NCBI RefSeq assembly: GCF_000466985.1
Contig: NZ_BATC01000002.1
Coordinates: 62,001 to 126,000 of the forward strand
Source: Brevundimonas abyssalis TAR-001
Lineage (GTDB): Bacteria > Pseudomonadota > Alphaproteobacteria > Caulobacterales > Caulobacteraceae
Length of the DNA: 64,000 nucleotides
Reading direction: 5' to 3'
Positions 29,461 through 36,887 of this stretch are shown here, piece by piece (positions within the stretch are counted from its first letter, which is position 1; each line of letters opens with the position of its first letter). Both the position numbers and the translations under genes were made by a program. Below the pieces are notes generated by a model. That model did not search any database. It was not told the DNA's origin and was given only the letters and a program-made list of their open reading frames with translations.

Positions 29461-30264
29461 ATGAGCATCGCAGCGATTCCCTCATCCGGCGGCGTGGAGG
29501 CGGCCATTCGGCGCGCCTCCAGCGCGACCGGCGTGGATTTCGACTTCCTGATGCGTACGGCCCGGCGTGAAAGCGCGCTGAACCCCCAGGCCCAAGCACG
29601 CACATCCACGGCGGCGGGCCTGTTCCAGTTCATCGAACAGACCTGGCTGGCGACCCTGAAGCAGAACGGGCATCGGCATGGATACGGCCAGTACGCCGAT
29701 CTGATCCATCGCGGTTCGGACGGGCGCTGGCGGGTGCAGGGCTCGGCCCGCAACGTGGTCATGGATCTTCGTTTCGACGCGCACGCCGCTTCTGTGATGG
29801 CGGCGGAGCTGACCGCGTCCAACGCGGCCTATCTGCGCGGACGCACGGGCCGTGAGCCGGGCGGCGGCGACCTCTATGCGGCGCATTTCCTGGGCCCGGC
29901 GGGCGCCGCGACCCTGATGGAGGCCATGGCCACGCGGCCCGGCGCTTCGGCGGCGGCGCTGTTCCCCCAGGCGGCGGCGGCGAACCGATCGATCTTCTAC
30001 CGCAGCGGCCGCCCGGCGACGGTGGCCGAGGTTCACGCGAATCTGCAGCGCACGGCGGGCGATCATCCCGCTGTGGGCGTGCCGCAACCCTCAGCGCCGT
30101 CCCCGCCGCCGTTGAGCGACCAGGACCGCATGCTGGCTGCGCGCATGGACCGGCTCGCCCAGGACCAGAGCCTGCTGAACATGCTGCTGGGAACCCAGGG
30201 CGAAGGGGAGGCGACCACATTCCTGAAGGCGTTCGCGCCGCCGGAGGAATCGCGGCAGAGTTGA
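29461..30264 (+). CDS. Lytic transglycosylase (SLT domain), possibly PleA-like
   Basis: The protein has 267 residues. The SLT domain comes first: VDFDFLMRTARRESALNP with the catalytic Glu near residue 37, then TSTAAGLFQFIEQTW and a later GGGDLYAAHFLGPAGAATLM. It cleaves the glycan strands of peptidoglycan, and such enzymes open the wall for flagella or pili. No classical signal peptide is visible at the N-terminus, which is unusual for a periplasmic enzyme. The C-terminus is a Pro-rich linker and a short helix. Size, genus context and an upstream CtrA box suggest a relation to Caulobacter PleA, but I cannot confirm it. Confidence 0.8.
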   Translation: MSIAAIPSSGGVEAAIRRASSATGVDFDFLMRTARRESALNPQAQARTSTAAGLFQFIEQTWLATLKQNGHRHGYGQYADLIHRGSDGRWRVQGSARNVVMDLRFDAHAASVMAAELTASNAAYLRGRTGREPGGGDLYAAHFLGPAGAATLMEAMATRPGASAAALFPQAAAANRSIFYRSGRPATVAEVHANLQRTAGDHPAVGVPQPSAPSPPPLSDQDRMLAARMDRLAQDQSLLNMLLGTQGEGEATTFLKAFAPPEESRQS

Positions 30265-30301
30265 TTGAGCGACGCTCGAAATGACGTTCCCAGCGTCAGG
30301 G

Positions 30302-30317
30302 TAAACGCGACCTTAAG
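30302..30317 (+). promoter_or_regulatory. Weak CtrA-like site (TAAA-N7-TTAAG)
   Basis: TAAA at 30302-30305, seven bases, then TTAAG at 30313-30317. The second half is intact, the first has one mismatch, and the last base differs from TTAAC. It lies 43 bases before the DUF2336 ATG. On its own it is weak, but similar sites precede the neighbouring units. Confidence 0.35.
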
Positions 30318-30359
30318 GATAACGGCGACATTCTCGCGGCCTGATTTCCGGAAGCTCCC

Positions 30360-31499
30360 ATGACCACCTCACGCGCCCGCCTGACCGACCTGGACCTTCA
30401 CCGCCTGATCAAGAGCGGGGATGACGACGAACGGGCGACGGCGGCGCACAAGCTGTGCCGCACGATCGACCGCGCCGACCTCAGTTCTGCGGATCGGGAG
30501 GCGGCCGAGAAGATTCTGCGTGTGCTGGCCGGCGACGTGGCCGAAATGGTCCGTCGGGCCCTGGCGGTGACGCTGAAATCGTCAGACCTGTTGCCCCGTG
30601 ATGTGGCGCGCCGCCTGGCGCGGGACGTGGACACCGTGGCCATGCCCATCATCGGTTTTTCTCCCGCCTTCACCGATGAGGACCTGATCGAGATCGTGCG
30701 CAGCGGCTCCTCCGCGCGGCAGGTGGCGGTGGCGTCACGGCCCAAGGTGTCCCGCGACGTGGCCGATGTCATCGCGTCTGATGCAGGGGAGCTGGCCGTT
30801 CGCGCCCTGGCGGCCAACGACAACGCCGACCTGTCGGAACGGAGCATGGGACGCGCTCTGGAAAGGTTCAGCCAGTCACCCGAGCTCGTGGCGGCCATGG
30901 CCTACCGGCCGGTGCTGCCCATGGCGATCACCGAGAAACTGATCGGCCTGGCCAGCGAGGCTGTGCGGGAACATCTGGTCACCCGTCATGCCTTGGCGCC
31001 CGAGACCGCCATTCAACTGGCCCAGTACACGCGTGAGCGGGCCACGGTTGACCTGATTGACCAGGCCGGAGCCAGCACCGACTTGCCGACCTTCGTGGCC
31101 ACCCTGAACGCGCGCAAGGCGCTGAACGCCTCGTTGCTGCTGCGCGGTCTGGCGCGAGGGCAGATGGCCTTCTTCGAGCAGGGACTGTCGGAATTGGCAG
31201 GCGTGGCGCATGACCGGGCCTGGCTGATGATCCACGACGCCGGCCCTCTGGGCCTGAAGGCGATCTATGACCGGGCCGGGCTGCCCCCGCGTCTGTTCCA
31301 GGCGTTCCGGGCCGGGGTGGACACCTGGCGCGGCATGCAGGCGGAAGGCGTCGCGCTCAGCGGCGACCGGTTCCAGCAGCGCATGCTCGAACGCTTCCTC
31401 ACCCAGCGGCCCAATACGCCGCGGGAGGATCTGACCTATCTGCTGGAGCGTCTGGACCGGGCGCCGGAGCCGGAGATGCTGGCCGCCAACGCGGCTTGA
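30360..31499 (+). CDS. DUF2336 domain protein (first of two)
   Basis: The protein has 379 residues and is almost entirely alpha-helical, with repeat-like segments typical of DUF2336 (HEAT-like). It opens with LTDLDLHRLIKSGDDDERATAAHKLC and includes VAVASRPKVSRDVADVIA, LAVRALAANDNADLSERS, and LVTRHALAPETAIQLAQY. No catalytic motif, signal or membrane segment is seen, so it is probably a cytoplasmic scaffold. A paralogue is encoded at 32869-33972 on the other strand, with Hpt and NAD kinase genes between. It ends three bases from the convergent Hpt gene. Confidence 0.8.
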   Translation: MTTSRARLTDLDLHRLIKSGDDDERATAAHKLCRTIDRADLSSADREAAEKILRVLAGDVAEMVRRALAVTLKSSDLLPRDVARRLARDVDTVAMPIIGFSPAFTDEDLIEIVRSGSSARQVAVASRPKVSRDVADVIASDAGELAVRALAANDNADLSERSMGRALERFSQSPELVAAMAYRPVLPMAITEKLIGLASEAVREHLVTRHALAPETAIQLAQYTRERATVDLIDQAGASTDLPTFVATLNARKALNASLLLRGLARGQMAFFEQGLSELAGVAHDRAWLMIHDAGPLGLKAIYDRAGLPPRLFQAFRAGVDTWRGMQAEGVALSGDRFQQRMLERFLTQRPNTPREDLTYLLERLDRAPEPEMLAANAA

Positions 31500-31502
31500 G
31501 GT

Positions 31503-31979
31503 CTACGCCTTGAAGGCGGCGACCTGGCCTTCCAGCTCTTCCGCGAGGGTGCGGCCGACCGGATGGTCGTCGGTCTGGATCTTGTCGCGCACGACCGCCT
31601 TGATGGCCTGGATATGGGCTTGCAGCAGAGGCAGCGGCGCCTCCATGCGCTGTTCGGCGTTGTCCAGCAGGCGGCACATGGAGCCGGCCAGGCGCGTCAC
31701 CAGCGGATATTGATAGGTGCCGCCCAGACCCTTGAGGTCGTGAGCGCGGAAATAGAGCCCTTCGGCCGTGGCGGTCGTATAGCCCTCGGCCTGGATGGCG
31801 GCCCAGGCCGCGTCCATCTTGTCGAGTTCGTCCTGCAGCCAGGCGCCGAACTGGTCCGCCATGGCCGCCAGCGCTTCCTCCGCCTTGGCGATGGCGCCGG
31901 CGTCAATACCGCCGAACCCGCCGCCCACTTTCTGGCGGAGAGTGTTGGGGGGCTGGATGACCTGTGCGGACTTGTTCAC
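31503..31979 (-). CDS. Histidine phosphotransfer (Hpt) domain protein
   Basis: The product is 158 residues from the GTG at 31979, with GGAG about ten bases before. The Hpt four-helix bundle motif is YFRAHDLKGLGGTYQYP with the phosphorylatable His at residue 80. The helix before it (GAWLQDELDKMDAAW) and the ones after (LVTRLAGSMCRLLDN) fit the fold. It stands alone with no kinase or receiver fused. It could relay phosphate between a hybrid kinase and a response regulator, or act like the ChpT/ShpA class. It shares its strand with nadK and the second DUF2336 gene upstream. Confidence 0.82.
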   Translation of the reverse strand: MNKSAQVIQPPNTLRQKVGGGFGGIDAGAIAKAEEALAAMADQFGAWLQDELDKMDAAWAAIQAEGYTTATAEGLYFRAHDLKGLGGTYQYPLVTRLAGSMCRLLDNAEQRMEAPLPLLQAHIQAIKAVVRDKIQTDDHPVGRTLAEELEGQVAAFKA

Positions 31980-32039
31980 GGCGAGACTCCAAGAGCAGTT
32001 CACCGCCAGTCTGGACCTCCAGGTTTAAGAAGGGGTGAC

Positions 32040-32819
32040 TCAGGCGGTAAATTGTTCGGCCAGAACCCGTTCCTCGAACGAACGATCGGCGTCGAACAGC
32101 ATGGTCAGGGCGATGTCCCGCCTTTCGCGCACCTCGACCTTGCGCACCCGTCGAACCTCGAAATTGTCCGCCACGGCGCTGACCGGACGCTTGTCCGCCT
32201 CGAGCACGTCAAAGCAGACTTCGGAACTGTGCGGCAGCAGGGCGCCCCGCCAGCGTCGGGGCCGGAAGGCGCTGATGGGAGTCAGGGCCAGGACCTTGGC
32301 GTCCAGCGGAATGATCGGGCCATGGGCGGAAAGATTGTAGGCCGTCGAACCGGCCGGGGTCGACACCAGCACGCCGTCGCAGATGAGTTCCTCAAGTCGG
32401 ACCCGCTCATCGACCAGAATGCGCAGCTTGGCGCTCTGGCGTGTCTGGCGCAGCAGCGAGACCTCGTTGATGGCCAGACCGACCTGAACCTGGGCGTCGC
32501 TGGTCCAGGCCCGCATCTCCAGCGGATGAATGACGGTGGCGATGGCTCTGGTCAGGCGCTCGATCAGGGCGTCTTCGCCATAATCGTTCATGAGAAAGCC
32601 GACCGAACCCCGGTTCATGCCGAACACGGGAGTGCGTCGGTCGATGTGGGTGTGCAGCATCTCCAGCATGAAACCGTCGCCGCCCAGCGCCACGATCACG
32701 TCGGCGTCCTCCTCCGTGACGGAGGGATAGCGCCGGGCCAGGGCGTCGCGAGACGCCAGGGCCTCAGGCCGGTCACTGGCGACGAAGGCGATGCGCGGGG
32801 AGGGTGGAAGAATGCTCAC
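32040..32819 (-). CDS. nadK: NAD kinase
   Basis: NadK phosphorylates NAD to NADP and is the only source of NADP in most bacteria. The product is 259 residues from GTG 32819; a TTG four codons upstream is also possible. Key motifs are [12 protein letters not shown] (GGDG at about 46-49, including the catalytic Asp), [38 protein letters not shown], and [12 protein letters not shown]. The gene lies between the Hpt and DUF2336 genes on the same strand, an unusual setting for a housekeeping kinase. Confidence 0.93.
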   Translation of the reverse strand: MSILPPSPRIAFVASDRPEALASRDALARRYPSVTEEDADVIVALGGDGFMLEMLHTHIDRRTPVFGMNRGSVGFLMNDYGEDALIERLTRAIATVIHPLEMRAWTSDAQVQVGLAINEVSLLRQTRQSAKLRILVDERVRLEELICDGVLVSTPAGSTAYNLSAHGPIIPLDAKVLALTPISAFRPRRWRGALLPHSSEVCFDVLEADKRPVSAVADNFEVRRVRKVEVRERRDIALTMLFDADRSFEERVLAEQFTA

Positions 32820-32868
32820 AGCCCAGTGCAAGCGGACGCGGAGCCGGAAGTCAAACGCGCTCTGCCGA

Positions 32869-33972
32869 TCAGGCGGCGCGATTGGCGCGGAAAGCCCGCG
32901 CAGCGCTTTCGCCCGAACGCTCCAGCAGCCTCGGCTTGCGCAACTCCCCGGCCGGCAAGCCGCCGCTGAGTTTGCGGATTTCGTCCAGCATCGCCGGGAA
33001 GACGGCCCGGTCGATCCCTACGGCGGCGCAGGCCAGCCTGAGCGGCTCCGGCGTGTCCGCCCGGACGGCGTCGCGAACCTGGGCCACGGCGAAACCGCCC
33101 ATGATCGACAGGGCGTGCTCGAACAGGCTCAATCGCCCCTCCCGGATCGCGCGGATCAGATAGCCGGGCCGGAGCTGGCCCGAGGCGTCCATCTTGGCCA
33201 CGAGCCGTCGTTCCATCTCGTCGCGGGCGGGATTGTCGTCCAGATCCGGGGGCGCGGCCTCACCCTTGCGGGCGTATGCGGCGCGCACCGCCTCGTCGAT
33301 GGCGTCGCTGAGCGCCGGCGCGTCCACGCGGAAGCGGTCCTGGATGGCTTGCCGCAGGGCCTGGCCGACCCAGCCGTAAAGTTCCTGAGCCAGCTGGTCA
33401 TTCATGGCCGGGTGCCGCACCAGGGGGGCGCGGAGAGCCGCGATGCGCTGTGACGCCTCCACCAGGCGGCGGACGGCGGCCTCGCTGACTTCCGCGGTCC
33501 GGTTCGCGGCCAGGGCGGTCATCACGGCGGGCTCGCCGCCTTCGATGATGGCGTCGGCGATGCGGCCGCTGATGCGCGGTCGGCGAGCAACCTCGATCTG
33601 GTGCTCGATGGTGCACTCCACCAGGATCTTCAGCAGCTCCTGATCCCTCAGAAGCGGGCTGGAGGCGATCACGGGGCGTGCGATTGCGATTTCGTCCAGG
33701 GCCAGGGTGTTGATCAGGGCCGGCGGCGCCCAGTCCGCCTTCGCAAGGCATTCCGAAAGGGTGCGGCGGATGTCCCGCTCGGCCCTGGCCGCCAGGGTCA
33801 GGAAGATCTCACTCAGCAGGGCGTGTGACGGGTCACCGGGGCGGGGCGGGTTGGCCTCGCACAGGGCGGCCACGCCGCGCAGCAGACGCTGCTGATCCGC
33901 GGTGTCGCGGCTTCGGGCCAGCGCCAGAAGGTCTGCGGGAGCGGGTTTGACGCTGGACAGTGCAGGGGCCAC
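32869..33972 (-). CDS. DUF2336 domain protein (second of two)
   Basis: The protein has 367 residues, a helical paralogue of the protein at 30360-31499. Shared features are [20 protein letters not shown], then [40 protein letters not shown], and [18 protein letters not shown]. The central VARRP-x-IS segment lines up with VASRPKVS of the first copy. No catalytic residues, signal peptide or membrane helix are visible. It is the first gene of a same-strand run with nadK and Hpt. A CtrA-like box lies about 70 bases upstream, in the gap shared with the divergent aldolase gene. Confidence 0.78.
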   Translation of the reverse strand: MAPALSSVKPAPADLLALARSRDTADQQRLLRGVAALCEANPPRPGDPSHALLSEIFLTLAARAERDIRRTLSECLAKADWAPPALINTLALDEIAIARPVIASSPLLRDQELLKILVECTIEHQIEVARRPRISGRIADAIIEGGEPAVMTALAANRTAEVSEAAVRRLVEASQRIAALRAPLVRHPAMNDQLAQELYGWVGQALRQAIQDRFRVDAPALSDAIDEAVRAAYARKGEAAPPDLDDNPARDEMERRLVAKMDASGQLRPGYLIRAIREGRLSLFEHALSIMGGFAVAQVRDAVRADTPEPLRLACAAVGIDRAVFPAMLDEIRKLSGGLPAGELRKPRLLERSGESAARAFRANRAA

Positions 33973-34042
33973 GGCACGCCTTTCGGGATTCGGCGGCGGA
34001 CCGCCACGGGTCAGCTTTGCCGTCCGGGGAGTGAAAACGGGG

Positions 34043-34058
34043 TTAACGCACCGCTAAC
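34043..34058 (+). promoter_or_regulatory. Candidate CtrA-binding site (TTAA-N7-CTAAC)
   Basis: TTAA at 34043-34046, seven bases, then CTAAC at 34054-34058, one mismatch from TTAA-N7-TTAAC. It lies in the divergent gap between the second DUF2336 gene (start 33972, minus) and the aldolase gene (start 34121, plus), so it could serve either or both. Confidence 0.55.
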
Positions 34059-34120
34059 CTTGACGCTCGCGTCGTGTGGCGCGACGGTGCCTGGTCAGAG
34101 GGTTGCTTTGGGAGACGGTC

Positions 34121-34885
34121 ATGGCCGACGGCGCATCGCCTTCGCTGAAATCCAAGGTTTCAGAGGCCGAGTGGCGAACGCGGGTTGAGCTGGCGGCGCT
34201 ATACCGGCTGGTCGCCTTGCACGGGTGGGACGACATGATCTTCACCCATGTCTCGGCCCGTGTCCCCGGGCCCGAGCACCACTTCCTGATCAACCCCTAT
34301 GGCTACTACTTCGACGAGATGACCGCCTCGCTGCTGGTCAAGGTCGATCTGGACGGCAACGTGGTTCAGGAGACCACGAACTTCATCAATCCGGCGGGAT
34401 TCACCATTCACTCGGCGGTCCATGCGGCGCGCGAGGACGCAAAATTCGTCATCCACCTCCACACCGACGCCGGCGTGGCGGTGGCGGCGCAGAAGGAGGG
34501 CTTGCTGCCCCTCAGCCAGAACGCCTGCCTGCTTCAGCATCAGGTGGCCTATCACGGCTATGAGGGTCTTGCCCTGAACCATGACGAACGCGAACGTCTG
34601 GTGGCCGATCTTGGCGACAAATCTCTGATGTTGTTGCGCAATCACGGCACCCTGGCGGTGGGTGAGACGGCGGCTGCGGCCTGGGTGGGAATCTTCTTCC
34701 TGGAGCGGGCCTGCCGTCAGCAGATCGGCGCTCTCAGCGCGGGCCGGGACGGCGTTCTGCTCGCCCCGGACGCGGCTCAGGCCGAAACGAAGGAACAGGG
34801 CCAGGCGATCAGCTTCATCTCTTCGCTGGCGTGGCCCGGCGCCCTGCGCCAGCTGGACCGGCGCTCACCGGGATACGACGCCTGA
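34121..34885 (+). CDS. Class II aldolase/adducin family protein
   Basis: The product is 254 residues from ATG 34121; an upstream in-frame start at 34076 lacks a ribosome site. The class II aldolase fold is seen in RVELAALYRLVALHGWDDMI, then THVSARVPGPEHHFLINPYG, the zinc-binding FVIHLHTDAGVAV near residue 111, and LLRNHGTLAVGETAAAAW with the third histidine. Family members cleave or form C-C bonds in sugar phosphates, but many long members such as this have unknown substrates, and adducin homologues are non-enzymatic. An exported protein gene overlaps its 3' end. Confidence 0.83.
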   Translation: MADGASPSLKSKVSEAEWRTRVELAALYRLVALHGWDDMIFTHVSARVPGPEHHFLINPYGYYFDEMTASLLVKVDLDGNVVQETTNFINPAGFTIHSAVHAAREDAKFVIHLHTDAGVAVAAQKEGLLPLSQNACLLQHQVAYHGYEGLALNHDERERLVADLGDKSLMLLRNHGTLAVGETAAAAWVGIFFLERACRQQIGALSAGRDGVLLAPDAAQAETKEQGQAISFISSLAWPGALRQLDRRSPGYDA

Positions 34886-35637
34886 TCAGGGTCGTCAGCG
34901 GGGCGGCGGCCGCGCTGGCGGCCCTGGCGCCGCAGGTCGCCCACGCGGGCGCCTGGCCGACGCCCAAGGGCGAGACCCAGGTCATGGTCAAGGTCGAGAG
35001 CATGCGGGCTGAAGACGGCTTCGACCTGTCCGGCGCGCGCATGCCGTTGCCCGCCGAACAGGTCGATCGGGTGCTGGGCCTGTTCGTGGAATACGGCCTG
35101 ACGGACCGGATCACCTTGCAGGCCAAAGGGGACTGGCAGGACGGGGAGGACGCCTTCGTCGATTATCAGGGGCGCGGGCCTGTCGAGCTGGGCGTTCGGG
35201 TCAATGTCTGGCGCGGCGACTGGACTGTGCTCAGCGTCTATGCGGGTCACGCCTGGGGCGGCGATGCGCGCAACGCCGTCTATGCGCCGCCGGGCGCCGG
35301 GAACAGCGATTGGGACCTGCGTGTGCTGGCGGGGCGATCCTTCGCCTGGCGCGGCGCCTTCGTCGAGCTGCAGGCGGCGCGGCGGCTGCGGGACGGGCTG
35401 CCGGACGAGACGCGCCTGGACCTGACCGCCGGAGCCGAGCTGGCTCCGGGCTGGAGTGTGCTCAATCAGGTGTTCGCAGGTCGCAGCGAACAGGGCAGCG
35501 AGTGGGCGAATCTTGAAACCTCCGTGGTGCGCACCTCCGGCGTCTGGAGCCTTCAGGCCGGGTGGCGCCAGACCGTGGCGGGCCGCAACGTCCCGGAGTC
35601 CCGCGGGCCCATACTGGCGGTCTGGCGTCGGTTCTGA
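34831..35637 (+). CDS. Hypothetical exported beta-rich protein, possibly outer membrane
   Basis: The product is 268 residues from GTG 34831, the only conventional start before a signal-like segment (RVVSGAAAALAALAPQVAHA, cleavage after AHA). That start overlaps the aldolase gene by 55 bases. A CTG at 34882, just over the aldolase stop, would fit the usual spacing better. The mature part alternates polar and hydrophobic residues (LGVRVNVWRGDWTVLSVYAG, SVVRTSGVWSLQAGWRQTV) and ends in Phe, as outer-membrane barrels often do. No family is recognised. Confidence 0.6.
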   Translation: MARRPAPAGPALTGIRRLIRVVSGAAAALAALAPQVAHAGAWPTPKGETQVMVKVESMRAEDGFDLSGARMPLPAEQVDRVLGLFVEYGLTDRITLQAKGDWQDGEDAFVDYQGRGPVELGVRVNVWRGDWTVLSVYAGHAWGGDARNAVYAPPGAGNSDWDLRVLAGRSFAWRGAFVELQAARRLRDGLPDETRLDLTAGAELAPGWSVLNQVFAGRSEQGSEWANLETSVVRTSGVWSLQAGWRQTVAGRNVPESRGPILAVWRRF

Positions 35638-35756
35638 CAAAACGCATCCGAACGCGACGGATTCCGTAACTTCATCACGTTACTGCAATCGGGCTTGCCT
35701 CCACGGGTCAGGCCGATAAGGGCTTGCCTTCTCCCTAACGCGCCGGACCGGTTATT

Positions 35757-36887
35757 GTGCTGAAACGACATTTCTTTCTGTTCGCGGCTGTCGCGGCTGT
35801 CGCCCTCATGGTGGTGGCGGTCGTCCTGCGCATGGCCTTCGCGGGCGAGGACGGCGGCGGGCCGGGCGGCCCCGGGGGACGCGGAGCCCAGGAGGTCGCC
35901 GAGATTCGCGTGATCGACCGGGCCTTCAGCGACAGTTTCGAGGTTCTGGGCGTGGCGCGTGGCCGCCGTTCCGTGGACATCACCTCCAGCACCACTGAAC
36001 TGATTACCCGGGTCTTCTTCTCCGACGGTCAAAGGGTGGCCGCCGGCGCGCCGCTGGTGGAGCTGCGCGCCGACGAGCAGGACGCCGGCATCATCGAGGC
36101 CGAGGCGCGGTTGCGTCAGGCGCGGCGGGACATGGAGCGCTGGGAAAGCCTGGCCGAGCGGGGCATCGCGCCGCGCGTGACCGCCGAACAGGCCCGTACC
36201 GACTTCGAAACCGCCGAGGCCGCCCTGGAGGGCGCCCAGGCCCGCCGCGGCGAGCGCATGATTCGCGCGCCCTTCGCGGGCGTTCTGGGCCTCACCACCG
36301 TGACCCCAGGAACGCTGGTCAACCCGGGGACGGTGATCGCCACCCTGGATGACATCTCGGTTGTGCGCGTGGATTTCCAGGTGCCCGAGCGATATCTGCC
36401 CATGCTGCGGCCCGGCGTGGCCATCACGGCGCGGGCCGAGGCCTATCCGGGGCGCGAGTTTTCGGGACGAATCGCCGATCTGGACACCCGCATCGACCCC
36501 CAGACCCGCGCCCTCACCGCGCGGGCGGAGTTCCCCAATCCCGACCTGTCCATCCGACCGGGCATGAGCATGCGTGTTTCGGTGGCCCAGGGCGAACGCT
36601 CGGCGCCGGCGGTCCCGGAGGCGGCCGTGCAGTATGAGGGTTCCGGCGCCTTCGTTTATCGCATCGCTTCGGACGGCGAGCGCAGCACCGCCCAGCGCAT
36701 CGAGGTGCAGGCGGGGGTCGTCGAGGCCGGCATGGTCGAGATCATCCAGGGCCTGGACGTTGGCGACCGGGTGATCAGCTCGGGTCTCAACCGCATTCAG
36801 CCCGGCGCCGCGGTTCAGGTCGCCCAGACCGCGGGCGCTCCAGCTGCGTCCCAGGACGGCGCCGTCACCCGGACGTCCGCGCCATGA
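35757..36887 (+). CDS. RND efflux periplasmic adaptor (membrane fusion protein)
   Basis: The product is 376 residues from GTG 35757. It has an N-terminal anchor helix (FFLFAAVAAVALMVVAVVL) and a Gly-rich linker. The half-motifs of the lipoyl domain are VFFSDGQRVAAGAPLVEL and MIRAPFAGVLGLTTVTPGTL. A coiled-coil hairpin lies between them (AEARLRQARRDMERWESLAE), and beta-barrel and membrane-proximal domains follow. It bridges the inner-membrane pump to an outer-membrane channel. Its TGA overlaps the ATG of the RND pump gene by four bases. No channel gene is adjacent. A short inverted repeat at 35666-35683 may be an operator. Confidence 0.9.
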   Translation: MLKRHFFLFAAVAAVALMVVAVVLRMAFAGEDGGGPGGPGGRGAQEVAEIRVIDRAFSDSFEVLGVARGRRSVDITSSTTELITRVFFSDGQRVAAGAPLVELRADEQDAGIIEAEARLRQARRDMERWESLAERGIAPRVTAEQARTDFETAEAALEGAQARRGERMIRAPFAGVLGLTTVTPGTLVNPGTVIATLDDISVVRVDFQVPERYLPMLRPGVAITARAEAYPGREFSGRIADLDTRIDPQTRALTARAEFPNPDLSIRPGMSMRVSVAQGERSAPAVPEAAVQYEGSGAFVYRIASDGERSTAQRIEVQAGVVEAGMVEIIQGLDVGDRVISSGLNRIQPGAAVQVAQTAGAPAASQDGAVTRTSAP

